Source: Paenibacillus sp. (GTDB lineage Bacteria; Bacillota; Bacilli; Paenibacillales; Paenibacillaceae). Taken from it: a DNA stretch of 8,792 bases. Within the stretch, counting starts at the first letter, position 1. Every line of letters begins with the position of its first letter. The notes under the pieces are model-generated. The model ran no database searches and had not been told where the DNA came from. It worked only from the letters and a program-made list of their open reading frames with translations. The stretch covers positions 1-8,792 of the forward strand of contig JAQSXN010000120.1 of the NCBI GenBank assembly GCA_029256665.1. Direction: 5' to 3'. Positions 1 to 6,945 of the stretch are shown piece by piece. The translations under genes were made by a program, and so were the position numbers.

Positions 1-1844
1 CGCAAACGTTCAACGCGGTTACGCTGCAAGAATATATTCCGCTCGGTCAGCGCATATCGGGATTCAACGTACAGGTGCGGATCGGCGGGAACTGGACGAC
101 GGTAGCGACCGGCACAACGATTGGCTACAAGCGAATCGTCACGTTCGATGATGTTCAATCGGATCAGGTAAGAATTAACATTCTCTCCTCCCAAGCCGCG
201 CCTCTGCTTAACTTTGCCGGCGTATACGATATCGGCGAGCTGGGTGCCGGCGGCGGAAGCCAGGATGCCGACCGCGAGCAATACTTCGACTTTGATGAAG
301 GCCAAGGCTCCACGGCGACGGAAAGCGTAAGCGGGCAGGCGCTGTCCATTGAGGGCGGCTACAGCTGGGTGCCGGGCAAAGTCGGCCAGGCGCTGCGTTT
401 CAACGGAACGGATACGTCGATCGTGACGGATTCCATCGTTAAGGATAATTTCACCTTCGCGGCCTGGATCAAGCCGGAGTCCGACGGTGCGAATCGGATC
501 ATTCTCGGGCAAGGCATTACCGGCAGTCAGACGAACATGTTCAATTGGTGGATCGCAAACGGCAAATTGGAGTTCCTGATGGCGGATGCGCTTGGCCAGG
601 GCCACTCCTTATGGCCTTTCGCGACCGCAAGCAACACGATTCCGCTTAACGAATGGACTCATGTTGCCGTATCGAAGGCGGGAAGCCAGTTCAAATTGTA
701 CATTGACGGCCAGCTCGCCTTGACCAAATCGGCTTCGTCGGATATCGTTCAGACCAATAATCCGAATCCGTTCCGAATCGGCGGGCAAAATGCCGCCTCG
801 CAGGGTGCCGCCGAAGTATTTCACGGCGCCATTGACGAGCTACGGATGTATCCGAGAACGCTGACGGATCAGGAGGTGTTCGATCTAAGTCAGGCAGGGG
901 GCCAACCGCAGGAAGTAATCAATGTCGCGCTCATCGGCGACAGCATTACGACGGGCAGCTATCCTGCGCAACTGCAGACGCTCCTCGGCCCGAACTATTA
1001 CATTAATCCGTATGGAGCCGGCGGTACGACGATGTTGAAAAACGGCGATCACCCGTATTGGGATAGTTGGGAGTTTGTCAACAGCTCGAACTGGGAACCG
1101 GATATCGTAGTCATCATGCTCGGCACCAATGATTCCACTGCGATCAACTGGCAGCACAGCGCGGAGTTTGTGTCCGATTATGAAGATATGATCGACCATT
1201 ATCGCGGCCTGGCTTCGCAGCCGACCGTCTACGTTGCGACGTCACCGCATAATTATTGGCCAGGGAACGTCGTGACCAGCGAGGTGGTGCCGCTACAGAT
1301 TCAAGCCGCGGCCAATAAGGGGAGCGCCGTGATTCATGTCAATCCGGGCACACAGAACATGGGGCATAACTTCCCCGATAATGTCCATCCCAACGATGCC
1401 GGGTCGACGACTATCGCAACGGCGATATACAACGCGCTTAAAGGAAGCGGCAAACCTTCGTTGACCAATGCCTATTCGAGGATTGAAGCGGAGCAATTCA
1501 GCTCCAAAAGCGGCTCCGTACAGGCCGAGCCAAGCAGCGAAGGGTCGGATAATCTCGGTTTCATCGGAACGGGAGATTATACGGTCTACGAGGATGTCAA
1601 CTTCGGCTTGGGCGCAGTCGCTGTGGATGCCCGTATCGCCGGCGATTCGACTGTAGGCAAGATCGAAATACGACTCGGCAGTCCGACGGGTACACTGATC
1701 GGAACGGTGAACGGGGTAAATACCGGCTCTTATCAAACTTATACAACGGCCCAAGCCGTATTAAGCAGCGTATCTGGCGTACATGATGTGTACCTGGTCT
1801 ATACGGCCGGATTGAATTTGAATTGGTTCCAGTTCAAGCAATAA
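1..1844 (+). CDS. Secreted modular glycoside hydrolase-type protein, C-terminal part (F5/8C tail - LamG - SGNH esterase - CBM6), 5' truncated
   Basis: The frame is open from the left edge (first full codon at 3), so the real start is upstream and the GTG at 75 is only an internal Val codon. The first ~75 residues (LQEYIPLGQR near the edge, then TTIGYKRIVTF and a closing APLLNFAGVYD) match the discoidin-like module that ends GH29 alpha-L-fucosidases, so a fucosidase catalytic domain is probably encoded upstream; this is inference. Next comes a LamG/concanavalin-like domain (about 270-893). An SGNH/GDSL hydrolase domain follows (about 915-1455): GDSITTG with Ser codon 942-944, YGAGG at about 1011-1025, GTND with Asn codon 1128-1130, and DNVHPND with Asp 1377-1379 and His 1386-1388. 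All four SGNH blocks are present, so the esterase should be active. A CBM6-type module (about 1470-1841, IEAEQF start, NWFQF end) closes the protein. Likely role: extracellular breakdown of a fucosylated, possibly O-acetylated glycan. Signal peptide and catalytic GH domain cannot be seen here. Confidence 0.88.
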   Translation, partial: QTFNAVTLQEYIPLGQRISGFNVQVRIGGNWTTVATGTTIGYKRIVTFDDVQSDQVRINILSSQAAPLLNFAGVYDIGELGAGGGSQDADREQYFDFDEGQGSTATESVSGQALSIEGGYSWVPGKVGQALRFNGTDTSIVTDSIVKDNFTFAAWIKPESDGANRIILGQGITGSQTNMFNWWIANGKLEFLMADALGQGHSLWPFATASNTIPLNEWTHVAVSKAGSQFKLYIDGQLALTKSASSDIVQTNNPNPFRIGGQNAASQGAAEVFHGAIDELRMYPRTLTDQEVFDLSQAGGQPQEVINVALIGDSITTGSYPAQLQTLLGPNYYINPYGAGGTTMLKNGDHPYWDSWEFVNSSNWEPDIVVIMLGTNDSTAINWQHSAEFVSDYEDMIDHYRGLASQPTVYVATSPHNYWPGNVVTSEVVPLQIQAAANKGSAVIHVNPGTQNMGHNFPDNVHPNDAGSTTIATAIYNALKGSGKPSLTNAYSRIEAEQFSSKSGSVQAEPSSEGSDNLGFIGTGDYTVYEDVNFGLGAVAVDARIAGDSTVGKIEIRLGSPTGTLIGTVNGVNTGSYQTYTTAQAVLSSVSGVHDVYLVYTAGLNLNWFQFKQ

Positions 1845-1894
1845 GCAGTTTTCCCGGACAATCTGCATCCCCGCGATATTATAACAATGATTTC

Positions 1895-1925
1895 GCAAAA
1901 AACCGCGTGATTCGCGGTTTTTTGC
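1895..1925 (+). terminator. Intrinsic terminator after the secreted modular protein
   Basis: A perfect 13-bp inverted repeat (GCAAAAAACCGCG, loop TGATT, CGCGGTTTTTTGC) is followed by TATTTTTATCTT. It lies 50 nt after the stop at 1844. Because the left arm is A-rich, it could also stop transcripts from the opposite strand. It separates the secreted-protein gene from the zwf block. Confidence 0.9.
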
Positions 1926-1931
1926 TATTTT

Positions 1932-1945
1932 TATCTTGCAAGATA
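1932..1945. repeat. 14-nt perfect palindrome (TATCTTGCAAGATA)
   Basis: The sequence TATCTTGCAAGATA equals its own reverse complement and sits 6 nt after the terminator hairpin, about 210 nt before zwf. It could be a dimeric regulator site. It could equally be chance, since a 14-nt palindrome is expected roughly once per 16 kb in random sequence. No known operator is recognised. Confidence 0.3.
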
Positions 1946-2075
1946 CGTTTATGAGTCCGAAATCTAATCTGAAGAAGCGTTTGAACTGTCGCCGCTTCAA
2001 CCGCGCTTTTCGACCTCGTCTCATTGCACAAACAAAGGTATAGTCCACATCTATAGCTCCTCCGAAAACTATTAA

Positions 2076-2106
2076 TTACTTGTATGGCTCCGGTTCGTAT
2101 TATAGT
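2076..2106 (+). promoter_or_regulatory. Weak candidate promoter for zwf
   Basis: AT-rich sequence offers several poor pairings: TTACTT (2076-2081) with TATTAT (2098-2103) at 16-nt spacing, or TTGTAT (2080-2085) with TATAGT (2101-2106) at 15-nt spacing. None is close to consensus, so the true promoter may differ or need an activator. A start here would give a leader of about 40 nt before zwf. Confidence 0.3.
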
Positions 2107-2138
2107 TATGTAAAAGCTAAAGACAGATCATGCTTTAC

Positions 2139-2152
2139 GGGAGGAGAAGGAG
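2139..2152 (+). promoter_or_regulatory. Ribosome binding site that fixes the zwf start
   Basis: GGGAGGAG (2139-2146) lies 7 nt before ATG 2154, with a second purine tract AAGGAG (2147-2152) too close to be used. An in-frame ATG at 2130 has no such site, and its eight extra codons would translate the Shine-Dalgarno itself, so 2154 is preferred. Confidence 0.85.
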
Positions 2153-2153
2153 C

Positions 2154-3659
2154 ATGGAACCAACAACATTTATCTTGTTCGGGGCTACCGGAGATTTGGC
2201 CAAACGCAAAATTTACCCTGCCCTTTTTAATTTATTTATCGAAGGCAAACTGCCTGCTTCGTTCGCGTTAATCGGTCTCGGCCGGAGGGATTGGTCGGAC
2301 GAGAAATTCCGCGGCAACATCGCGCAGTCCATTCAGGATTTCTCGAGACGCAAGGGACAGGACGCCGCGCAAGTGGAGTCTTTCCTGCAAGCCTTCAGCT
2401 ATAGCGTGCTCGATATCGGCAACCTGGAAGATTACGGCAAGCTTCTGCATAAGATCGAGACTCGCGAGCAGGCGCTGGACGTGGCTCCGAACCGACTGTT
2501 CTACTTGTCGGTTGGGCCCGAATATTTCGAAACGATCGCAGCGAACATCGAAGCAAGCGGCCTTGGTTCGGCTAACGGCTGGAAGCGGCTCGTGATCGAG
2601 AAGCCGTTCGGTCATGATCTGCAGACGGCCAGAGCGCTTAACGACATGCTGGGCCAAGCGTTTGCGGAGGAGCAGATCTTCCGCATCGACCACTATCTGG
2701 GCAAGCCGATGCTGCAGCGCTTCAAGGCGATTCAACAAAGCAATCCCATCATTCAAGCGTTGTGGACGAACCGTAATATCGCGAACGTTCAGATCACGGC
2801 CAACGAGACGGTTGGCGTAGAGGAGCGGGCAGGGTATTACGACCATGTCGGCGCGCTGCGCGACATGTTCCAGAACCACATGCTGCAGCTGCTCATGATG
2901 ACGGCAATCCGCACATCGGTCGGCGGCGACGCCGACGTGGTTCGTTTCAAGAAAAAACATATTATGGAGGCGCTCGAGCCGCTTCAAAAAGCGGATGTCG
3001 GTCTCTCCGTCGTACGCGGACAATATGCCGCCGGAGTGCTGCATGGCAAGCCGGTCGCTGCGTACACGTCCGAACCGGGCATCGCCGAGGGCTCGACCAA
3101 CGATACGTTTATCGCGGCTAGGCTAACGATCGACGATTCCTTCTGGCGCGGCGTGCCGTTCTATATCCGGACGGGCAAACGTCTCAAGGAAAAATCGACG
3201 CGCATCGTCATCGAGTTCAAGGAGCCGCTTAAGCAAGTAACGACCGGAGAAGAAGGCGCGGCCGAACCGAATTTGCTCGTGATCGAGATGAGCCCCGGCG
3301 AGAGCATTTCTTTGCAGCTCAACACGATGGACGGAGCCGCCAAGGAAACGTTCAAGCCGATGCGCATCGATATCGATCCCGGCCACGGCGATTTGCCGGA
3401 AGCCTACGAGAATCTGATACACGACGCGCTGCTCGGCGACGCGACTTATTTTGCCCATTGGGACGAGGTTGAAGCTTCATGGGCATGGGTGCAGCCGATC
3501 CTGGAAGCCTACGAAGAGAACAGCGTGCCGTTGCGTCAATACGAAGCAGGAACGTTCGGACCTGCGGAAGCGGATGAGCTGCTCGCGAGAGACGGATACC
3601 GCTGGTGGTTCGATGTCGCCGAGCCTGCCAAACAACTGATGGTTGCCGGACAAGAATAA
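2154..3659 (+). CDS. zwf: Glucose-6-phosphate 1-dehydrogenase
   Basis: Cytoplasmic enzyme oxidising glucose 6-phosphate to 6-phosphogluconolactone with NADP+, the entry step of the oxidative pentose phosphate pathway. The 501-residue length is typical. The N-terminal Rossmann motif [10 protein letters not shown] is at residues 10-19; EKPFGHDL precedes the substrate/catalytic segment RIDHYLGK (177-184, catalytic-type His near 180); [15 protein letters not shown] and FYIRTGKRL further downstream are also family hallmarks. The residue after GK is Pro185, where the family signature usually has Glu, Gln or Lys, and the usual LRFAN stretch soon after is replaced by IQQSN, so this is a somewhat divergent member. 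The start is ATG 2154, chosen by its Shine-Dalgarno. The gene leads a co-directional block with gnd 23 nt downstream, consistent with co-transcription. The family assignment is very secure; normal kinetics are inferred. Confidence 0.97.
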   Translation: MEPTTFILFGATGDLAKRKIYPALFNLFIEGKLPASFALIGLGRRDWSDEKFRGNIAQSIQDFSRRKGQDAAQVESFLQAFSYSVLDIGNLEDYGKLLHKIETREQALDVAPNRLFYLSVGPEYFETIAANIEASGLGSANGWKRLVIEKPFGHDLQTARALNDMLGQAFAEEQIFRIDHYLGKPMLQRFKAIQQSNPIIQALWTNRNIANVQITANETVGVEERAGYYDHVGALRDMFQNHMLQLLMMTAIRTSVGGDADVVRFKKKHIMEALEPLQKADVGLSVVRGQYAAGVLHGKPVAAYTSEPGIAEGSTNDTFIAARLTIDDSFWRGVPFYIRTGKRLKEKSTRIVIEFKEPLKQVTTGEEGAAEPNLLVIEMSPGESISLQLNTMDGAAKETFKPMRIDIDPGHGDLPEAYENLIHDALLGDATYFAHWDEVEASWAWVQPILEAYEENSVPLRQYEAGTFGPAEADELLARDGYRWWFDVAEPAKQLMVAGQE

Positions 3660-3665
3660 AGGGAC

Positions 3666-3673
3666 AAGGGGAG
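3666..3673 (+). promoter_or_regulatory. Ribosome binding site that fixes the gnd start
   Basis: AAGGGGAG ends 9 nt before ATG 3683 in the 23-nt zwf-gnd gap. Earlier in-frame start codons lie inside the end of zwf and would add non-conserved residues in front of the Rossmann fold. Confidence 0.8.
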
Positions 3674-3682
3674 AAAAACCAG

Positions 3683-5098
3683 ATGACCAAACAACAAATC
3701 GGGGTAGTCGGTCTTGCCGTCATGGGCAAAAACTTGGCATTAAACATTGAGAGCAAAGGATTCTCCGTGGCGGTCTACAACCGTTCGCCGGAGAAAACGA
3801 AGGAGCTGCTCGCAGAAGCGGAAGGCAAAAATTTCGTCGGCGCGTTCAGCGTCGAAGAATTCGTGGCATCGCTAGAGACGCCGCGCAAAATTTTGATCAT
3901 GGTGCAAGCGGGTCCCGCAACGGACGCCACGATTGATCAATTGCTGCCTTACCTGGATCAAGGGGATATCCTAATCGACGGAGGCAATGCTTACTTCCCG
4001 GATACCCAAAGACGGAACAAGGAGCTGCAAGAGAAAGGCTTCCGCTTTATCGGCGCGGGCGTCTCGGGCGGCGAAGAAGGCGCGCTTAACGGTCCAGCGA
4101 TCATGCCGGGCGGCCAGCGCGACGCTTACGAGCTGGTAGAGCCGATTCTGACTGCGATTTCGGCGAAGGTAAACGGCGATCCGTGTTCGACGTACATCGG
4201 CGGAGACGGCGCGGGCCATTACGTCAAGATGGTCCACAACGGCATCGAATACGGCGATATGCAGCTGATCGGCGAAGCGTATCACTTGCTTAAAGATACG
4301 CTCGGCGTCAGCACGGAGCAGCTGCACGACATCTTCACGGAGTGGAACAACGGCGAGCTCGACAGCTATCTGATCGAGATTACGGCCGACATTTTCTCCA
4401 AGTACGATCCGGAGACGGGCGCGCCTATGGTGGACGTGATCTTGGATTCCGCCGGTCAGAAGGGCACGGGCAAATGGACGAGCCAAAGCTCGCTGGATCT
4501 CGGCGTACCGCTTTCGATCATTACGGAGTCCGTATTCTCCCGCTTTATCTCCGCGTTGAAAGAAGAGCGCGTTGCGGCTAGCAAAGTGCTCGGCGGACCG
4601 GCTTCTACGCCATACGACGGCGACGCGGGGGCGTTCATCGAAGCCGTTCGCAAAGCGCTGTTCGCGAGCAAAATCGCTTCTTACGCGCAAGGCTTCGCGC
4701 AAATGAGAGCGGCCTCCGATGCGTACGGCTGGGATCTGAACTACGGCAGCATCGCCATGATTTTCCGCGGCGGATGCATCATCAGAGCCGGATTCCTGCA
4801 AAATATCAAGGATGCGTACGATCGCGATCCCGAGCTCAAAAACCTGTTCCTGGACGAATATTTCGGCGGCATCGTGGCGAATTACCAAGATGCATGGCGC
4901 AGCGTCATCGCGACGGCCGTAACGAGAGGCATTCCTGTGCCGGCCTTCGCATCCGCCCTTGCTTACTACGACAGCTACCGCACGGAGCGCCTGCCGGCTA
5001 ATCTGCTGCAGGCGCAGCGCGATTACTTCGGCGCGCATACGTTCGAACGCGTCGACCGTCCGGGCAAATTCCACTTCCAGTGGATGAAGGAAGAATAA
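3683..5098 (+). CDS. gnd: 6-phosphogluconate dehydrogenase, decarboxylating (NADP+)
   Basis: Cytoplasmic enzyme converting 6-phosphogluconate to ribulose 5-phosphate and CO2 with NADPH formation. The 471-residue length matches the bacterial family. The N-terminal Rossmann motif [13 protein letters not shown] is followed by YNRSPEKT, the segment usual for NADP+ preference. [15 protein letters not shown] and the catalytic [11 protein letters not shown] (Lys182, Glu189) are intact. The family signature [12 protein letters not shown] spans residues 255-266, and the C-terminal tail keeps [17 protein letters not shown]. The start at ATG 3683 is supported by a good Shine-Dalgarno. It lies 23 nt after zwf and 2 nt before the esterase, so the three genes probably form one operon. 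The 6-phosphogluconolactonase that normally acts between Zwf and Gnd is not encoded beside them. No terminator is visible between gnd and the next gene. Confidence 0.97.
   Translation: MTKQQIGVVGLAVMGKNLALNIESKGFSVAVYNRSPEKTKELLAEAEGKNFVGAFSVEEFVASLETPRKILIMVQAGPATDATIDQLLPYLDQGDILIDGGNAYFPDTQRRNKELQEKGFRFIGAGVSGGEEGALNGPAIMPGGQRDAYELVEPILTAISAKVNGDPCSTYIGGDGAGHYVKMVHNGIEYGDMQLIGEAYHLLKDTLGVSTEQLHDIFTEWNNGELDSYLIEITADIFSKYDPETGAPMVDVILDSAGQKGTGKWTSQSSLDLGVPLSIITESVFSRFISALKEERVAASKVLGGPASTPYDGDAGAFIEAVRKALFASKIASYAQGFAQMRAASDAYGWDLNYGSIAMIFRGGCIIRAGFLQNIKDAYDRDPELKNLFLDEYFGGIVANYQDAWRSVIATAVTRGIPVPAFASALAYYDSYRTERLPANLLQAQRDYFGAHTFERVDRPGKFHFQWMKEE
5087..5093 (+). promoter_or_regulatory. Ribosome binding site inside the end of gnd
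   Basis: AAGGAAG within the last gnd codons lies 7 nt before ATG 5101, supporting that start. An alternative GTG at 5080 would overlap gnd by 19 nt and lacks an equally good site. The placement suggests translational coupling to gnd. Confidence 0.65.
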
Positions 5099-5100
5099 AC

Positions 5101-5916
5101 ATGTTCTATCGTTTATGGGTAGATGCGGCGCCGTCGGCTCAGGGCATAACGGATGTCCATGAGCCGACGCTGGAGCTTTTCCTCGTGCCTGAGGCCGAGC
5201 GGGCTGGACTCGTGATCGTCTGCCCAGGCGGAGCGTACCGGGGACGGGCGAATCATGAAGGGTATCCGATCGCCCGATGGCTTAACGAAATCGGCATATC
5301 CGCAGCCGTCTTGCATTACCGGGTATATCCTTACCAATATCCGGTTCCGTTGATCGACGGGCAGCGCGCCGTTCGGCTGGCCCGGCATCATGCGGCGGAA
5401 TGGGGCATCAGGCCGGACCGGATCGCGACGCTCGGATTTTCCGCCGGCGGACATCTCGTTTCGACGCTTGGCACCCGTTTCGATAGCGGGGACGCGGAGG
5501 CGCGCGATCCCATCGATCGGCAAAGCTCGCGGCCCGACGCTCTCGTTATGTGTTACCCCGTTATTACGTTTACGGAGCCTTATACCCATAACGGCTCGGT
5601 AACCGCGCAGCTGGGAGAGGAGCCGAGCGAGGAACAACGCCAAATGCTTTCGAGCGAGCTGCAAGTGACGGCATCGACGCCGCCTTCGTTTCTTTGGCAC
5701 ACGGCGGAAGACACGGCGGTGCCGCCGGAGAACAGCATGCTGTTCGCGACGGCGCTAAGCCGCCACCGCGTTCCGTTCGAGCTGCATATCTACGAGCAGG
5801 GCGCGCACGGCGTGGGATTATCGCACGCCGTGCCGGACACGGCGCAATGGACGGTTCAGTGCGAGCGCTGGCTGCGCCGGATGGGCTACGCATCCGCAAA
5901 CGCTGCAACTGAATGA
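5101..5916 (+). CDS. Alpha/beta-hydrolase esterase (BD-FAE / acetyl-esterase type)
   Basis: A 271-residue serine hydrolase of the alpha/beta fold, resembling the family often annotated as acetylxylan esterase or xylanase-like hydrolase. The oxyanion segment CPGGAYRG is near residue 41; the nucleophile elbow GFSAGGH has Ser114; Asp204 lies in EDTAVPPENS and His236 in EQGAHGVGLS, giving a complete triad. No signal peptide is visible (the N-terminus is MFYRLWVDAAPSAQG), so it should be cytoplasmic and act on imported, probably O-acetylated, oligosaccharides or other small esters; the substrate is inferred. The start follows the gnd stop by 2 nt, with its Shine-Dalgarno inside gnd, implying co-transcription and coupled translation. 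A role as a lactonase in the pentose phosphate pathway cannot be excluded, but known 6-phosphogluconolactonases have other folds. The gene ends 8 nt before a long hairpin. Confidence 0.9.
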   Translation: MFYRLWVDAAPSAQGITDVHEPTLELFLVPEAERAGLVIVCPGGAYRGRANHEGYPIARWLNEIGISAAVLHYRVYPYQYPVPLIDGQRAVRLARHHAAEWGIRPDRIATLGFSAGGHLVSTLGTRFDSGDAEARDPIDRQSSRPDALVMCYPVITFTEPYTHNGSVTAQLGEEPSEEQRQMLSSELQVTASTPPSFLWHTAEDTAVPPENSMLFATALSRHRVPFELHIYEQGAHGVGLSHAVPDTAQWTVQCERWLRRMGYASANAATE

Positions 5917-5923
5917 CCGTAAT

Positions 5924-5964
5924 AAAGGAGCAGGCATCCCGATAACCGGGAGGCCTGCTCCTTT
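5924..5964. terminator. Long hairpin between convergent genes, probable bidirectional terminator
   Basis: AAAGGAGCAGGC (5924-5935) pairs perfectly with GCCTGCTCCTTT (5953-5964), and TCCC (5937-5940) pairs with GGGA (5948-5951) inside it. On the minus strand the stem is followed by TTTATT, giving a modest U-tract that suits the dioxygenase gene ending at 5993. On the plus strand only the U-rich end of the stem itself serves. It sits between the stops of the esterase and the dioxygenase genes. Confidence 0.75.
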
Positions 5965-5992
5965 GACGTTTGGGCGCCGCTATCTCGACCGG

Positions 5993-6823
5993 CTAACATT
6001 CCGCGCCGCTCAGCTCGTTCGTGAACATTCGCTTGTACTCCTGCGGCGATACCTTCTCCGCGGAAGCGGGGACATAATGAAATTGCAGGGCTCTCCGCCT
6101 TGATTCGGAGAGGTTGGACGGCGTGCCGTGATAAAGCATGCCGTGGAAAAACAAGACGCCGCCGGGCTTCAAGGGGACGATGACATCGCGGCTCACGGGC
6201 ACTTGCGCATCGCATAGCTGCCAGTCCCGCACGGCGTAATGCGGCGTCGCGCCTTCTTGATGGGAGCCGGGTATGATATGCATGCAGCCATTGTCCGCCG
6301 TCGCTTCGTCCAGTGCGATCCAGACGCCGATGGCGGCCTTCGTATAAGTCAAATTGCCGTAGGCCATGTCCTGATGCCACGGTTTCTCTCCGCCGCCGTG
6401 CGGCGGCTTTAGCAGAGCCATGTCCTGGATCAGCTTGGGCTCCTCGCCGAATATCCGGCGGATTGTTCCGATTACGCCTTGGTGGTACGCGATTCGCCGA
6501 AGCCGTTCTTCGACGGATACGAATTCGTGAATTTTGCGAATGGCCAGATCGCGTTCCCGCGGCGTCCGCAGCTCCTTCTCGGGTTTGGAAAACTGCAGCT
6601 TCGCTCCCTTGCGGTCGACGTGGAGCAAGTCCGTCAGCGCCTCTTTGGATTGTTCGATCTCGGATTCGTTCAGCACGCCATTCGCCGAAAGGAACCCCGA
6701 TTGTTTGTACCTCGCGAAATGCTCATCTTGAAGCGCTTGAATCCCGTTTAGACTTACATGCACGTTGTCGTACTTGTATAACTTGGCGTTGATCGTTTCT
6801 TGGCTTTCTTGCGATGGTCTCAT
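5993..6823 (-). CDS. Phytanoyl-CoA dioxygenase (PhyH)-family Fe(II)/2-oxoglutarate oxygenase
   Basis: A 276-residue cytoplasmic protein of the PhyH family. Members couple oxidative decarboxylation of 2-oxoglutarate to hydroxylation of an organic substrate at a non-haem iron. The iron facial triad is readable: His150 and Asp152 in KPWHQDMAYG, and His232 in FFHGMLYHGTPSN. Arg243 in SRRRALQFHY is the probable 2-oxoglutarate carboxylate ligand. The segment DNGCMHIIPGSHQEG between them is typical of the family. The first ~40 residues resemble the usual N-terminal helical cap. The start at 6823 has GGGGAGGA on the minus strand (6838-6831) about 7 nt upstream. The gene is divergent from an AraC-type regulator across 122 nt, which suggests that the regulator controls it. 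Members act on fatty acyl-CoAs, ectoine, amino acids or natural products; the substrate here is unknown. Confidence 0.92.
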   Translation of the reverse strand: MRPSQESQETINAKLYKYDNVHVSLNGIQALQDEHFARYKQSGFLSANGVLNESEIEQSKEALTDLLHVDRKGAKLQFSKPEKELRTPRERDLAIRKIHEFVSVEERLRRIAYHQGVIGTIRRIFGEEPKLIQDMALLKPPHGGGEKPWHQDMAYGNLTYTKAAIGVWIALDEATADNGCMHIIPGSHQEGATPHYAVRDWQLCDAQVPVSRDVIVPLKPGGVLFFHGMLYHGTPSNLSESRRRALQFHYVPASAEKVSPQEYKRMFTNELSGAEC

Positions 6824-6854
6824 AGGCGAATCCTCCCCGAAAATCTTGATTTCT

Positions 6855-6883
6855 TCTAGAAATAGAATATCAAGCGGTGTCAG
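6855..6883 (-). promoter_or_regulatory. Candidate promoter of the dioxygenase gene
   Basis: On the minus strand CTGACA (6883-6878) is followed after exactly 17 nt by TCTAGA (6860-6855). The -35 box is 5/6 to consensus and the -10 is weak, as expected for a promoter needing an activator. A start near 6848 would leave a leader of about 25 nt carrying the Shine-Dalgarno. The -10 lies in the palindrome TTCTAGAA (6854-6861). Confidence 0.45.
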
Positions 6884-6910
6884 ATTGAGGAATGGCTAGA
6901 TGAAGGATAT
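6856..6910. repeat. Imperfect direct repeat pair, candidate AraC-type operators
   Basis: Two 15-nt copies start at 6856 and 6896, exactly 40 nt apart, and share 11 of 15 bases (CTAGA, then AG, then ATAT at fixed positions). The first overlaps the candidate -10 of the dioxygenase gene, the second the spacer and -10 of the regulator gene. AraC-family proteins commonly bind direct repeats. The region is AT-rich, so chance similarity is possible. A separate inverted repeat CTTGAT (6845-6850) / ATCAAG (6869-6874) covers the first copy. Confidence 0.4.
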
Positions 6911-6913
6911 AAT
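6885..6913 (+). promoter_or_regulatory. Promoter of the AraC-family regulator gene
   Basis: TTGAGG (6885-6890), a 17-nt spacer, then a perfect TATAAT (6908-6913) form a sigma-A-type promoter with a start near 6920. It shows that translation must begin downstream, at 6943 or 6946, and rules out the in-frame TTG at 6913. Its -35 is one base away from the candidate -35 of the divergent dioxygenase promoter, so one bound regulator could affect both. Confidence 0.75.
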
Positions 6914-6945
6914 TGGACTTAACTGCTAATAAGGGGAGATTAATG

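Larger units (their letters stand above)
1845..2153. other. Intergenic region upstream of zwf
   Basis: This 309-nt stretch holds the terminator at 1895-1925, the palindrome at 1932-1945, a weak hairpin of GAAGCG (1974-1979) with CGCTTC (1993-1998), a CTCCTCC tract at 2057-2063 complementary to the zwf Shine-Dalgarno, a weak promoter candidate near 2076-2106, and the zwf ribosome binding site. I recognise no riboswitch, T-box or small RNA, and I see no convincing gene in it on either strand. Confidence 0.7.

Noticed and set aside
75..77. GTG at 75 as the start of the secreted protein
   Set aside because: The frame is open to the window edge with conserved fucosidase-tail residues in front of it, and no signal peptide follows 75.
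1974..1998. GAAGCG/CGCTTC hairpin in the zwf upstream region as a riboswitch or terminator
   Set aside because: It has only 6 bp with a 13-nt loop and no U-tract, and it fits no known leader class.
1761..2048. A 95-codon minus-strand reading frame starting at GTG 2048 behind a GGAGGAG tract (2063-2057), with a 9-codon ATG frame at 2050 sharing it
   Set aside because: It runs through the intrinsic terminator and antisense to the CBM6 coding end, has no recognisable protein pattern, and its basic N-terminus looks like translated non-coding sequence.
2268..3044. A 258-codon minus-strand reading frame opposite zwf
   Set aside because: Shadow of zwf in the antisense frame, with no Shine-Dalgarno or recognisable motif.
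3971..5074. A 367-codon minus-strand reading frame opposite gnd
   Set aside because: It is the GC-biased antisense shadow of a highly conserved gene; its composition is Arg- and Ala-rich, and no family pattern is seen.
6913..6915. TTG at 6913 as the start of the AraC regulator
   Set aside because: It lies at the end of the TATAAT box of the gene's own promoter, so it would not be transcribed; ATG 6943 or 6946 follows a proper ribosome binding site.
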